Numbered from the stretch's first letter, positions 8,819 to 17,940 are shown. The stretch is DNA of 55,792 nucleotides from Bradyrhizobiaceae bacterium (GCA_947475225.1 CANJMQ010000016.1:1-55792), one strand, 5' to 3'. Program-made: numbers and translations. The notes: generated by a model not told the origin, from the letters alone.

Positions 8819-9349
8819 TCATCCGGCGTGGGGCTGCTCGAGCCATGGTTCTGCATCGGTATGGCGCTCGGTCCATATCTCCGCTACCGAGGCTTGGCGG
8901 AAGAGGCCGCGTTGATAGGCGAGTGACATCTGCCGCGACGCTTTCTGCCAGGTTTCGAGCGGGAACCGCTCGCCAATCTCGAAGGCGTCGAAACCCACCT
9001 GCAGCATGAACTGCAACTGGTCGGGCAAGACATTTCCCGTGGCGCGAATTTCGCCGCGATAACCCATATCGCGCAAGCTCCGCGCGATCGAATATGCGCG
9101 CCCATCATTGAAGGCGGGGAAGGGCAGAACGATCACCGACAGCCGCGGCAGGAAAGTGCCGAGCGCTTCCGGTCGGTCGGTGTTGGAAAGCCTGAGTCCC
9201 AGCTTGCCGGCACGCGTCGAGAGTTCACCCCATTCCTTGAGGAGCCGTGCGAAGGGAACGATAACGTCATCGGCACTGGGAAGTTCGCCTTCGGACCCGG
9301 CATTGAGCCAGTTGTCGGTGACCAGCACGTTGTTCTTAAGCAGTTGCAT
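8819..9349 (-). CDS. DUF934 protein of the sulfite reductase operon
   Basis: A 176-residue protein of the DUF934 family, found next to cysI and cysH in many proteobacteria. I chose ATG 9349 (MQLLKNNVLVTDNW), which overlaps the end of cysI by 14 bases and matches the usual family N-terminus; the open frame extends further but into cysI. It contains the family stretch FNDGRAYSIARSLRD followed by GEIRATGNVLPDQ. No enzymatic motif is recognisable. A helper role for sulfite reductase is commonly proposed from neighbourhood and is an inference here. Confidence 0.88.
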   Translation of the reverse strand: MQLLKNNVLVTDNWLNAGSEGELPSADDVIVPFARLLKEWGELSTRAGKLGLRLSNTDRPEALGTFLPRLSVIVLPFPAFNDGRAYSIARSLRDMGYRGEIRATGNVLPDQLQFMLQVGFDAFEIGERFPLETWQKASRQMSLAYQRGLFRQASVAEIWTERHTDAEPWLEQPHAG

Positions 9350-10991
9350 AGAGGGCCTCCTTGAAGGGCTTGGGTCCGAGACGGCGGTAGGTGGCGAGGA
9401 ATTCCTCACCGGCTTCGCGATGCTTCAGGTAAGTGTCAAGAATGGTCTCGATGGCATCAGCAACCTCGTGGCCCGCGAAGCCCGGGCCCAAGATTGTGCC
9501 GATCGATGCGTTCTCTGCGGAGGAGCCGCCAAGCGTGATCTGGTAGAATTCCTCGCCCTTCTTGTCGAGGCCGAGGATACCGATGTGACCTACGTGGTGG
9601 TGGCCGCAGGCGTTGATGCAGCCCGAGATATTGATCTTGAGCTTGCCGATCTCGTCCTGCCTCTTCGAGTCGGCGAACTTTCGCGAGATCGACTGCGCGA
9701 CGGGGATAGAACGGGCTGTGGCGAGGGCGCAATAATCGAGGCCGGGGCAGGCGATGATGTCACCCGCCAGCCCATAATTGGCGGCGGCGAGATTGGTGTT
9801 CTCCAGCGCCTGATAGACGGCCAGAAGATCGTCCTTCCTCACATGCGGCAGCACGATATTCTGGGCGTGGCTGACGCGGAGCTCATCATTGCCATAGCGC
9901 TCGGCCAGATCGGCCATGACGCGCATCTGCTCGGCAGTTGCGTCGCCCGGAATGCCGCCCTCGGGCTTCAGCGAGATGTTGACGATGGAATAGCCATCCA
10001 CGCGGTGGGGTCCGAGGTTGTTCTTGGCCCAGCGCGCGAAACCCGGGTTGGCGAGTTTCGCTTCCTCGAAGGATGCCGACCAGCGCGGCAGCTTATCGAA
10101 GGCGGGTGGTGCAAAATAGGCGGCGATGCGGGCAAGCTCGCGCTCCTCGACTTCCGTCGTCGGGTGCGGGCGGCGGGCGTATTCGGCTTCAACTTCCGAC
10201 TTGAATGTATCGGCACCGATTTCATGCACGAGAATCTTGATGCGCGCCTTGTACTTGTTGTCGCGTCGGCCATAGAGATTGTAGACGCGCATGATGGCCT
10301 CGAGATAACCGACCAGCTCATGCTGGGGTAGAAAGTCGCGCACCGTGACGCCCACCATCGGCGTGCGGCCGAGGCCGCCGCCGACGATCACTTCCCAGCC
10401 TATCGCACCCGCCTCGTTCTTGTGCAGTCGCAGTCCAATGTCATGCACCTTCACCGCCGCGCGGTCATGAGGCGCACCCGTCACCGCAATCTTGAATTTT
10501 CGGGGCAGGAAGGAGAACTCGGGGTGCAGCGACGACCACTGGCGCAGCAACTCGCCAACCGGCCGCGGATCGGCGATCTCGTCAGCCGCAGCTCCGGCCC
10601 AATGATCGGTCGTCACATTGCGGATGCAGTTGCCGGAGGTCTGGATGGCGTGCATTTCGACCTCCGCCAGGCAGTCGAGAATGTCCGGTGCGTCCTCGAG
10701 CTTGACCCAGTTGTACTGAATGTTCTGGCGCGTGGTGAAATGTCCGTAGCCCTTGTCCCACTTATCGGCGATGAGTGCCAGTTGGCGCATTTGGCGACCC
10801 GATAGCGTGCCATAGGGAATAGCCACGCGCAGCATATAGGCGTGAAGTTGCAGGTAGAGGCCGTTCATCAAGCGTAGCGGACGGAACTCGTCCTCGGTGA
10901 GAGCGCCTGACAGACGGCGTTCCGTCTGGTTCCGGAACTGGTTGGTGCGTTCACGCACGAACTGGTGGTCGAACTCGTCGTAACGGTACAT
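9336..10991 (-). CDS. cysI: siroheme-dependent nitrite/sulfite reductase, sulfite reductase hemoprotein
   Basis: A 551-residue protein with the two ferredoxin-like/4Fe-4S sulfite reductase repeats. The cluster ligands are C-x5-C in CPGLDYC and C-x3-C in GCINAC, followed by GHHHVGHIGILG. These bind the siroheme-coupled 4Fe-4S cluster that reduces sulfite to sulfide. The operon with cysH and cysG favours sulfite over nitrite as substrate. No flavoprotein partner (cysJ) lies nearby, so ferredoxin may be the donor (inference). It starts six bases after the DUF2849 stop. Confidence 0.93.
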   Translation of the reverse strand: MYRYDEFDHQFVRERTNQFRNQTERRLSGALTEDEFRPLRLMNGLYLQLHAYMLRVAIPYGTLSGRQMRQLALIADKWDKGYGHFTTRQNIQYNWVKLEDAPDILDCLAEVEMHAIQTSGNCIRNVTTDHWAGAAADEIADPRPVGELLRQWSSLHPEFSFLPRKFKIAVTGAPHDRAAVKVHDIGLRLHKNEAGAIGWEVIVGGGLGRTPMVGVTVRDFLPQHELVGYLEAIMRVYNLYGRRDNKYKARIKILVHEIGADTFKSEVEAEYARRPHPTTEVEERELARIAAYFAPPAFDKLPRWSASFEEAKLANPGFARWAKNNLGPHRVDGYSIVNISLKPEGGIPGDATAEQMRVMADLAERYGNDELRVSHAQNIVLPHVRKDDLLAVYQALENTNLAAANYGLAGDIIACPGLDYCALATARSIPVAQSISRKFADSKRQDEIGKLKINISGCINACGHHHVGHIGILGLDKKGEEFYQITLGGSSAENASIGTILGPGFAGHEVADAIETILDTYLKHREAGEEFLATYRRLGPKPFKEALYATA

Positions 10992-10997
10992 CTGAAA

Positions 10998-11339
10998 TCA
11001 CTCTCCTTCGGGGGCTGCAAACGCGGCACCCTTGCCCTCGGCTTGCTTGCCAAGGTCTAGTCTTACAGTCGGCCCGAGCGCCCGCATGCGCTCGCGGATG
11101 TGCGCCGCGCGCACGCGGCCGTTCAGCCGCTCGGCATCGACAAGGTACGCCCCCGTCACGATGGTCTTCTTCTCGTCCTCGCGGGCGCGGCCTTCCAGTG
11201 CGGCTGCCGCCTCGGGCTCAAGCGCCAGCACGGCCTCGTCGATCTCCTCGCTCCACGCGCCTGAGCGCGTGAGAAAGACAGCGATCCCATCGCGCAGGCG
11301 GTTGGCGGTAACCAGTTGACCCTTTTCCGACGTGTTCAT
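10998..11339 (-). CDS. DUF2849 protein of the sulfite reductase operon
   Basis: A 113-residue protein of family DUF2849, placed between cysG and cysI as in other Hyphomicrobiales. It starts with an overlap on the cysG stop (ATGA) and ends six bases before cysI, so it is translationally embedded in the operon. The N-terminal half, LVTANRLRDGIAVFLTRSG, looks like a small beta-rich domain. No catalytic residues are evident. Its role in siroheme or sulfite metabolism is unproven and rests on context. Confidence 0.88.
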   Translation of the reverse strand: MNTSEKGQLVTANRLRDGIAVFLTRSGAWSEEIDEAVLALEPEAAAALEGRAREDEKKTIVTGAYLVDAERLNGRVRAAHIRERMRALGPTVRLDLGKQAEGKGAAFAAPEGE

Positions 11340-12355
11340 GATGCGGCTCTCAGCATGTCTTCCCGAATGTCCACGCGGACGGGGAATGCGATGATCTCGC
11401 CGGGCTTCGGCGTTGCTACGGCAGGAATGGTTTCGAAGGAAACGCCCTCGGCTGCGACCGATACGGTCTCCTCCAGCGACACATCACCCGAAAGCCTTAC
11501 TACCAGCTTCCCGGCCTTTGCTTCGGAAATCAGCAGGTCGGTCGCACCGTCATAGAGTTCGCCCTTCACAGGGATACGCACGGCATCACGTCGGGCGAGT
11601 TCGAGAATGGCCTGCGGCATTGCACGGTCATGCACGATGACGTCTGCCTCCTGCAGCTTGCGCTGGGCCCTGATCGTGAGGAGTTCTGGATCCTCCGAAC
11701 CGAGGCTCAAGAAAGCGACCCGGCCTTGCGGCGGCTGCGCCTCTTGCGCGAACAGGTTCTCGACGCCCGCGAGGTAATTGCAGGTTGAGCCAGCAAGGAA
11801 GGCCTCACGCACGTCACTGAAGAAGAAGCGGTACCAGAAGGTGCGGCGGCGATTGCCCGGCGGAATGGCCTCCGCCACCCGATTGCGCAGCCCAGCGGCA
11901 GCCTTGGCGAGATCGCCCAGCGCCTGCGGCAGCATGGCGTCGATGCGGGCCCGCAAGCCCTGACCGAGGATGGGTGCCGTACCTTCCGTGCCGATGGCGA
12001 CGATCACCGGATCGCGGTCGACGATGGAGGGAACAATGAACGTCGAGATATCCGGGTTGTCGACGGCATTCACCGGAATGCCGAGAGCCTTGGCATCCTC
12101 CGCGACGCGTTCGTTGAGACGCGCATCGGCGGAGTAGACCAGTGACGCACCATCCAGCAGGCCCGCGTGATAGACTTTGGCGATCCAATTCACACGCAGT
12201 TCGGCGACAAGTTCCTCATGGAGTGTCGGGGCGATGACGTTGATGACAGCACCCGTCTTGAGCAGCAGGCGCACCTTGCGCAGCGCCTCCTCGGAGCCGC
12301 CCACCACGGTGACCGGCCTGTCCTGGAGGTCCATGAAGATCGGAAAGTAGCGCAT
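11336..12355 (-). CDS. cysG: siroheme synthase with normal dehydrogenase/ferrochelatase half and shortened methyltransferase half
   Basis: Residues 1 to about 210 are a Met8/CysG N-terminal domain that oxidises precorrin-2 and inserts iron. They show a nucleotide loop, VTVVGGSEEALRKVRLL, and the catalytic aspartate in NAVDNPD. The conserved serine of the GTSP loop is alanine (GTAP). Residues from about 212 to 339 resemble the uroporphyrinogen-III methyltransferase domain but are only about 130 residues instead of about 240. The G-x-G-x-G-D-P-E-L-L-T loop reads LGSEDPELLT, and the GGDP motif is absent (VVRLSGDVSLEE). The methyltransferase activity is probably lost. First gene of the cys operon, divergent from the XRE regulator. 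Confidence 0.88.
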   Translation of the reverse strand: MRYFPIFMDLQDRPVTVVGGSEEALRKVRLLLKTGAVINVIAPTLHEELVAELRVNWIAKVYHAGLLDGASLVYSADARLNERVAEDAKALGIPVNAVDNPDISTFIVPSIVDRDPVIVAIGTEGTAPILGQGLRARIDAMLPQALGDLAKAAAGLRNRVAEAIPPGNRRRTFWYRFFFSDVREAFLAGSTCNYLAGVENLFAQEAQPPQGRVAFLSLGSEDPELLTIRAQRKLQEADVIVHDRAMPQAILELARRDAVRIPVKGELYDGATDLLISEAKAGKLVVRLSGDVSLEETVSVAAEGVSFETIPAVATPKPGEIIAFPVRVDIREDMLRAAS

Positions 12356-12499
12356 CGCATCCGCTCCCGTTGCTGCCCGTTCGCTGTTCCAAACGTTCGG
12401 TATTCCGGACGGCGTCTTGAGGTAAAATACGAATTCGTTTGAAGGTAAGGACGAAAACGCGGTATCAAGCAGACCATCAGAACACCCGATTGAGGTGTT

Positions 12500-12515
12500 G
12501 TTCGTTATAACGAAC
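12500..12515. promoter_or_regulatory. perfect 16-bp palindrome, candidate operator of the XRE-cupin regulator
   Basis: GTTCG-TTATAA-CGAAC is a perfect inverted repeat ending 26 bases before the XRE-cupin start codon. It contains a possible -10 hexamer, TATAAC, at 12506-12511. A weaker outer repeat flanks it: AGAACAC near 12479-12485 and GTGTTCT near 12518-12524. The same arms with the same six-base spacer occur upstream of rhodanese-metZ at 28519-28534. Autoregulation and control of the divergent cys operon are inferences from position. Confidence 0.6.
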
Positions 12516-12541
12516 GAGTGTTCTAAGTTCAGGACGACGAA

Positions 12542-13165
12542 ATGTCAACGCGTCGCGGCAGCAGAAACAAATCTTCACAGGACCTTGACCCGACCCCCGC
12601 GCTGGGCAAGACGATCCAGCGCCTGCGCAAGGCCTACAACATGTCGCTCGGGGACCTGTCGGAGCATTCCGGAGTTGCCAAATCGATCATCTCCCAGATC
12701 GAGCGCAATGAGACGAATCCAACACTTTCAACGGTTTACCGTCTCTCTCGGGCACTGGATACAACGATCGACGAGGTGCTCCGCACCAAAGGTGCCGCGC
12801 TGTTCCTTGAGCAACAGACCAAATCGGGTGTGCCGATCCTCGAAAGCCAGGACGGGCTGTGCCGACTGGCCATTGCCGGCCCCCTCAACCTCGTCGATCA
12901 GGTTCAGTGGTATGACTTCCGGGCTAAGGCGGGCGGCGTACTGGAATCCGACCCGCACCCGCAGGGAACCGTCGAACACCTCTACATCCTGGCGGGCGAA
13001 TTGGACGTCACAACTGGCGAGGAAACCCGCCGCGTGAAGCTGGGCGAGACGCTGCGTTTCCGTGGCGACCTGCCTCACAAGATCGTCAATGTGGGCGACG
13101 GCGAGGCTCATGCCACGATGATGCTTGTGCTCCGCCAACTGGGCTCCGCCGACAACAGCGACTGA
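12542..13165 (+). CDS. XRE-family transcriptional regulator with cupin domain
   Basis: A 207-residue DNA-binding protein. A helix-turn-helix lies near residues 20-75, with MSLGDLSEHSGVAKSIISQI as its core. A C-terminal cupin fold lies near 120-195 and contains the HLYILAGELDV and LRFRGDLPHKIVN strands. The architecture matches E. coli SutR (YdcN), a regulator of sulfur-utilization genes, and others such as PuuR. Divergence from the cysG-cysH operon and the palindrome in front of it suggest a sulfur regulator that senses a small ligand in the cupin (inference). The ATG at 12542 gives the usual start. Confidence 0.9.
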   Translation: MSTRRGSRNKSSQDLDPTPALGKTIQRLRKAYNMSLGDLSEHSGVAKSIISQIERNETNPTLSTVYRLSRALDTTIDEVLRTKGAALFLEQQTKSGVPILESQDGLCRLAIAGPLNLVDQVQWYDFRAKAGGVLESDPHPQGTVEHLYILAGELDVTTGEETRRVKLGETLRFRGDLPHKIVNVGDGEAHATMMLVLRQLGSADNSD

Positions 13166-13183
13166 TACGCGGTGGAGAGGGTG

Positions 13184-13879
13184 ATGCACCGCAAGCTCGT
13201 TCTCACCGAGGATCTCGTGGCGCGCGTCGAGCGGAAGGTCCCGCAGGACCATCTTCCTCCCGATACTGGCCGGGTGCCGATGACCGGTACGGATTATGCC
13301 GAGGCCATCTCAGGCATCGTAGCACAGCACGGGCAGGGACCCATATGGGTCTTCGCCTATGGCTCACTCCTCTGGAACCCCGGGTTTGATTACGAGGAGC
13401 ACCGCACCGCCACACTGCGTGGCTGGCACCGGGCTTTCTGCATGCAGATGAACCGCTTCCGGGGCTCGCCCGAGCAGCCCGGTCTGATGCTCGGCCTCAA
13501 CCGTGGGGGCTCCTGCAAGGGCGAGGTCTATCGCATCGGGGAGGCCTCGGTGGCGACAGAACTCGACAAGCTGCTTCGCCGCGAAATTCCCTACCACCGT
13601 CTCACCAGCGCCTGGCGTTGGGTGATTGTGGATATCGCGGGAAAGCGCCGGAAGGCACTGACGTTTTATGCCGGCATGCAGCGCGACCGCTTCTACGTCG
13701 ACCTGCCCATCCACGCCCAGGCCCACATGCTGGCGCGCGCCGTGGGGTTCGGTGGATCAGGAGCAGCCTATCTCCACTATACCGTCATGAAACTCGCGGA
13801 ACTCGGCATCCACGACACTTATCTTTGGGAGTTGCAGCACCGGGTGGCAGCCGAGATCCGCCAGCTGTCAGGCGAGTGA
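13184..13879 (+). CDS. ChaC-like gamma-glutamylcyclotransferase
   Basis: Degrades glutathione to 5-oxoproline and Cys-Gly in the ChaC/GCG family. I chose ATG 13184 because GGAGAGG lies at ideal spacing; a GTG at 13172 in the same frame is part of that ribosome-binding site. The protein is 231 residues. The substrate loop is VFAYGSLLWNPGF near residues 50-62, and a conserved glutamate pocket, GEVYRI, lies near 110. The C-terminus has the family's Y-L-x-x-T-V-x-x-L-x-x-L-G-I-x-D stretch. It lies 18 bases after the XRE-cupin stop, so it is probably co-transcribed and may recycle cysteine from glutathione when sulfur is short (inference). Confidence 0.88.
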   Translation: MHRKLVLTEDLVARVERKVPQDHLPPDTGRVPMTGTDYAEAISGIVAQHGQGPIWVFAYGSLLWNPGFDYEEHRTATLRGWHRAFCMQMNRFRGSPEQPGLMLGLNRGGSCKGEVYRIGEASVATELDKLLRREIPYHRLTSAWRWVIVDIAGKRRKALTFYAGMQRDRFYVDLPIHAQAHMLARAVGFGGSGAAYLHYTVMKLAELGIHDTYLWELQHRVAAEIRQLSGE

Positions 13880-14983
13880 CACGCTGCCATCGGCATGCCG
13901 CGTGATGCGGCCAGCCAGCGAGAGCTCGAGCAGCAGGGCAGAGATGGTGGCAGCATCAAACCCACTTTCCCGCGCTAGGTCATCAATGTCGATCGGGTTG
14001 GGCGACAGCAGTTCGAGCAGGTGGCGCATGTCTGCCGCATCCGGCTGACGGAGCGACGGGGGAGGAGGGTCTGGCTCGAAGACGCTTATCTGTCGCGGCC
14101 CGCCACTCCCCATGGTCTCGAGTACATCGCGCGACGACATGAGCAGCGTGGCCCCATCACGGATCAGCCGGTTGGTGCCCTCGCAGCGCGGGTCCAGCGG
14201 CGAACCCGGATCGGCAAAAACATCACGACCCTGTTCAGCGGCGAAGCGGGCGGTGATGAGCGAGCCAGAGCGCAGCGCGGCCTCCACCACGATCAGTGCG
14301 CGCGACAGGCCCGAGATGATACGGTTGCGGCGCGGGAAGAGGTCCGCCTTGGGTTCCGTACCGGGCACTTGCTCCGACACAACCAGGCCACGCTCCCCGA
14401 TCGCCGCATGCAGACCAGCGTTTTCCGGCGGGTATACGACGTCGAGGCCACCGGCAACCACGGCGATGGTGCCGGTATCGAGCGCCGCATCATGGGCAGC
14501 CGTGTCGATGCCGCGGGCGAGACCCGAGACGATAACATGGCCCTCGCCACCGATCTCGCGCGCCAATTGCCGCGAGAACTTGCGGGCGAGCGCTGATGCA
14601 TTGCGAGCCCCAACGATGGCAACGCCGCTGCGGGCGAGCAGGGTTTCGTCACCCTTGATGCAAATGAGCGGAGGAGCCGTGTCTGCCTCCCGCAGCAACA
14701 GCGGATAGTCAGGCTCCGTGCTGCAAAGGAAGCGGGCACCGATCCTCTCGGCATTGGCCATGGCGCGCTCGGCGGCTTCGCGGCTCCAGATGCGGGGTGC
14801 GCGATTGAGGCCGCCTTTGCGGGTGAGGTCGGGCAGGGCACGAAGCGCCGCGCTGGCCGTTTGAAAACGTTTGATGAGGCTCTTGAAGGTGACGGGTCCG
14901 ACATTCTCGCTTCTGGAGAGGATCAGCCAGTTGAGGCGTTCCTCATCACTGAGCGGGCCACCGCTCATTCGAGCTTTCATCAT
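13868..14983 (-). CDS. dprA: DNA-processing protein A
   Basis: A 371-residue protein that loads RecA onto incoming single-stranded DNA during natural transformation. The central Rossmann-like domain shows [34 protein letters not shown] and [14 protein letters not shown], all DprA signatures. An N-terminal SAM-like domain covers residues 10-70 and a C-terminal winged-helix (DML1-like) domain covers about 310-371. Its start overlaps the plsY stop by four bases (ATGA), and its end overlaps the convergent chaC-like gene by 12 bases. In relatives topA comes next on the same strand; here an unrelated block lies between. Confidence 0.95.
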   Translation of the reverse strand: MMKARMSGGPLSDEERLNWLILSRSENVGPVTFKSLIKRFQTASAALRALPDLTRKGGLNRAPRIWSREAAERAMANAERIGARFLCSTEPDYPLLLREADTAPPLICIKGDETLLARSGVAIVGARNASALARKFSRQLAREIGGEGHVIVSGLARGIDTAAHDAALDTGTIAVVAGGLDVVYPPENAGLHAAIGERGLVVSEQVPGTEPKADLFPRRNRIISGLSRALIVVEAALRSGSLITARFAAEQGRDVFADPGSPLDPRCEGTNRLIRDGATLLMSSRDVLETMGSGGPRQISVFEPDPPPPSLRQPDAADMRHLLELLSPNPIDIDDLARESGFDAATISALLLELSLAGRITRHADGSVSLA

Positions 14984-15585
14984 GCGGGTTTGGACTTTCC
15001 GATGCGCGGTTCCTCGCCTTTGATGAGGCGCGCGATATTGGCGCGGTGGGTGACAAAGACTGCCGCACCCATGATGACGGCGGGGAGGACCAGGTCACCG
15101 CGACCCACCGCGTAAGCCGCGAAGGGTGACACGAAGCTTGCGGTGAGTGCGGACAGCGATGAGATCCTGAACAAATAGGCCATTACAATCCACACCGCGA
15201 TGAAGATCAGCCCCAGCGGCCAGTAGAGCCCGAACAGTACGCCGATGGTGGTTGCTACACCCTTGCCACCCTTGAATCCGAGCCACATCGGGAACAGATG
15301 CCCGAAGAAGGCGGCAACCCCGCCGAGCACGCCTGCCTCAGGCCCATAGAGCCAGCCCATGAGAAGTGCGGGCACGGTGCCCTTCAAGGCATCGAGGATG
15401 AGGGTGAGAGCGGCAACCTTCTTGTTGCCCGTGCGAAGCACGTTGGTGGCGCCGATGTTGCCGGAACCGATGGTGCGGATGTCTCCCAGTCCCGCCGCCT
15501 TGGTCAGGATCAGCCCAAAGGGAATCGTTCCGCAGAGATAGCCGAACACCAGCGCGATGATCATCTCTAGGCCGGAGCCCATCAT
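14980..15585 (-). CDS. plsY: glycerol-3-phosphate acyltransferase
   Basis: Integral membrane enzyme that transfers an acyl group from acyl-phosphate to glycerol-3-phosphate, the first step of phospholipid synthesis. The start is ATG 15585 with a GGGGGA ribosome-binding site, giving 201 residues. The open frame extends far upstream, but that part is the shadow of pyrC. Signature loops are visible: [13 protein letters not shown] near 40-52, LDALKGTVP near 64-72, and [13 protein letters not shown] near 103-115. It has about five transmembrane helices. It lies 19 bases after pyrC and is coupled to dprA. Confidence 0.95.
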   Translation of the reverse strand: MMGSGLEMIIALVFGYLCGTIPFGLILTKAAGLGDIRTIGSGNIGATNVLRTGNKKVAALTLILDALKGTVPALLMGWLYGPEAGVLGGVAAFFGHLFPMWLGFKGGKGVATTIGVLFGLYWPLGLIFIAVWIVMAYLFRISSLSALTASFVSPFAAYAVGRGDLVLPAVIMGAAVFVTHRANIARLIKGEEPRIGKSKPA

Positions 15586-15604
15586 TCCCCCATGCACGGA
15601 TTGC

Positions 15605-16918
15605 TCAGCGTGGAGCGTAGGCGAAGACGCTCTCGCCTGCAACGATGGTCTCCACCGCCCGGCCCTCCAGCGTACGGTGCTCGAAGGGCGAGTTCTTGGC
15701 GCGCGAGCGCAGAACATCCTCCTCCACCGTCCACGACAGGTTGAGGTCAACCAAAGCAAAATCAGCGGGTGCGCCGGGCGCCAAACGGCCGGTTTCGAGC
15801 CTGAGGATCTCGGCGGGTTTCGAGGACATGGCCTCAACGAGACGGGTAAGCGGTACGCCGTCGTTGTGGTGGACGGAGAGGGCAGCCGACAGCAGGGTCT
15901 CGAGGCCGATGGCACCATAGGCGGCCTCGGCGAAGGGCAGTCGCTTGGTGTCGGCGCTCTGCGGGTCATGGCCCGAGACGATGACGTCAATCGTGCCGTC
16001 GGCCACCGCGTCAACCAGCGCGCGACGGTCGTCCTCGGTGCGCAGCGGCGGCGAGAGCTTGAAGAAGGTGCGATAGGCGCCAATGTCGTTCTCGTTGAGC
16101 ACCAGGTGATGCACCGAGACGCCGCAGGTGACGGGCAGGCCTCTCGCCTTTGCGGCGCGAATGACCTCGACTGATAGCAGGCTCGAAATCTGCGAGGCGT
16201 GGTAGCGCGCACCCGTTATTTCCACGAGGCGCAGGTCACGCTCCAGCATGATGACCTCGGACATCCCCGGGTTGCCGGAGAGTCCCAGACGGCTTGCCGC
16301 TTCTCCGGCGTTCATGACGCCGGAAGACAGCGTCGGCTCTTCAACATGCTGCACGACCAGCAGGTCGAAGTCCTTGGCATAGGTCAGAGCACGGCGGAAC
16401 ACATTGGCGCTGGCGACGGGCTTGGTACCCTCGGTGATGGCCACCGCGCCCGCTTCCCTGAGCAGGCCGATCTCCGTCATCATCTCGCCGTTCAGTCCCT
16501 TGGTGATGGCGGCCATGGGGGCAACGCGCACCGAGGCGGTGTCACGCGCCCGCCGCAGGATGAAGTCGACGATCGCCGCATCATCGATCACCGGCTGGGT
16601 GTTCGGCATGACGATCATTGTCGTCACGCCACCTGCCGCGGCCGCTCCCGAGGCGCTTGCGAGGGTTTCACGATATTCCGTGCCGGGCTCACCGGTAAAC
16701 ACCCGCATGTCAATAAGACCGGGGATAATGGTGAGACCCTTGCAGTCGGTTACGGTGGCGGACGTGCCGACGCTGTCTTTCGTCACCTTGGGTCCGACAT
16801 CGAGTATCCAGCCGTCCTCGATGAGGATGCCGCCCTTGCCGTTGAGACCTTGGGCGGGGGCAACAACACTGGCATTCACATAGGCGCGGCGGCTGCTGTG
16901 CTTGGCGGGGTTGATCAT
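15605..16918 (-). CDS. pyrC: dihydroorotase homologue, catalytically degenerate (pseudo-DHOase)
   Basis: A 437-residue amidohydrolase fold. The metal-binding H-x-H of active dihydroorotase is replaced: PGLIDMHVHLREPG becomes [14 protein letters not shown], with R72 and F74 in place of the histidines. The late T-D-H-A-P-H motif reads SGHDPQ at 315-320, so the metal-binding aspartate is also lost. Such proteins (PyrX or PyrC') are known beside pyrB in proteobacteria, where they support assembly of the aspartate transcarbamoylase rather than catalysing. It overlaps the pyrB stop by four bases. An active dihydroorotase must lie elsewhere in the genome (inference). Confidence 0.92.
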   Translation of the reverse strand: MINPAKHSSRRAYVNASVVAPAQGLNGKGGILIEDGWILDVGPKVTKDSVGTSATVTDCKGLTIIPGLIDMRVFTGEPGTEYRETLASASGAAAAGGVTTMIVMPNTQPVIDDAAIVDFILRRARDTASVRVAPMAAITKGLNGEMMTEIGLLREAGAVAITEGTKPVASANVFRRALTYAKDFDLLVVQHVEEPTLSSGVMNAGEAASRLGLSGNPGMSEVIMLERDLRLVEITGARYHASQISSLLSVEVIRAAKARGLPVTCGVSVHHLVLNENDIGAYRTFFKLSPPLRTEDDRRALVDAVADGTIDVIVSGHDPQSADTKRLPFAEAAYGAIGLETLLSAALSVHHNDGVPLTRLVEAMSSKPAEILRLETGRLAPGAPADFALVDLNLSWTVEEDVLRSRAKNSPFEHRTLEGRAVETIVAGESVFAYAPR

Positions 16919-17913
16919 GAATTGCCACCCCCGGGGATATTACGTGACAGCGCATCAAGCACCGCCATGCGCACAGCCACACCCATCTCCACTTGCTCGC
17001 GGATCACCGACTGCACACCGTCGGCGACGTCGGAGTCGATCTCGATGCCGCGGTTCATCGGGCCGGGGTGCATCACCATGGCGTCAGGCTTTGCGAGCTT
17101 CAGCGACTCCGCATTGAGGCCGTAGAAACGATAGTATTCGCGAATAGAAGGAACGAAGGCGCCGGTCATTCGCTCGAGTTGCAGCCGCAGCATCATCACG
17201 ACGTCCGCACCCTTGAGTCCCGTCTCCATACTGCGGTGAACCTCGACGCCGAAATTGCCAATGCCGGAGGGAAGCAGGGTAGAGGGTGCCACGACGCGCA
17301 CCTGCGCGCCGAGCTTGTTGAGGAGGTGGATGTTCGAACGCGCCACGCGCGAGTGCAGCACGTCGCCGCAGATCGCCACGGTGAGGCCCTCGAACTGCTT
17401 CTTGTGGCGTCGGATTGTCAACGCATCGAGCAGCGCCTGCGTGGGGTGCTCGTGCTGGCCGTCACCGGCGTTGATGACGGCGCAGGACACTTTCTGGGCG
17501 AGCAGTTCCACCGCGCCGGACGACTGGTGTCGCACCACCAGGAAGTCGGGCTGCATTGCGTTGATGGTCATCGCCGTGTCGAGCAGCGTCTCGCCTTTGG
17601 ATACGGCGGAGTTGGCAACCGCCATGTTCATGACGTCGGCGCCCAGCCGCTTGCCGGCGATCTCGAAGGAGGACTGAGTGCGGGTTGAGGCCTCGAAGAA
17701 CAGGTTCACCTGCGTCCTGCCCTGAAGCACCAGCTGACGCTTGTCGGTCTGGCGGCTCACCTCGACATAGCGCTCAGCCAGGTCGAGGATGCAGATGGCT
17801 TCAAAGGAGGTGATATCGTCGATGGCCAGCAGATGCTGGCGCTTGAGGAGCGGCGGGCGGGCTTCGCGTGTCATTAAAGCTGGGTGTGTAAGCATAATCC
17901 CGGCGCGCCGCAA
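16915..17913 (-). CDS. pyrB: aspartate carbamoyltransferase catalytic subunit
   Basis: Condenses carbamoyl phosphate with aspartate, the committed step of pyrimidine synthesis. The carbamoyl-phosphate site is [13 protein letters not shown] and [12 protein letters not shown] is the second signature. Other conserved blocks are [13 protein letters not shown] and VMMLRLQ. The start is uncertain: ATG 17913, 17895 or 17874 are all in frame; the last gives [16 protein letters not shown], the most typical beginning. No regulatory pyrI is present; the partner is the pseudo-dihydroorotase immediately downstream. Confidence 0.95.
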   Translation of the reverse strand: MRRAGIMLTHPALMTREARPPLLKRQHLLAIDDITSFEAICILDLAERYVEVSRQTDKRQLVLQGRTQVNLFFEASTRTQSSFEIAGKRLGADVMNMAVANSAVSKGETLLDTAMTINAMQPDFLVVRHQSSGAVELLAQKVSCAVINAGDGQHEHPTQALLDALTIRRHKKQFEGLTVAICGDVLHSRVARSNIHLLNKLGAQVRVVAPSTLLPSGIGNFGVEVHRSMETGLKGADVVMMLRLQLERMTGAFVPSIREYYRFYGLNAESLKLAKPDAMVMHPGPMNRGIEIDSDVADGVQSVIREQVEMGVAVRMAVLDALSRNIPGGGNS

Positions 17914-17940
17914 GCACCATCTGGCGGCTTTGCACAGGCC

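Noticed and set aside
15586-16212. Upstream extension of the plsY frame
   Set aside because: The extension overlaps pyrC in another frame and is Arg/Ser/Pro-rich; plsY has a proper start with a ribosome-binding site at 15585.
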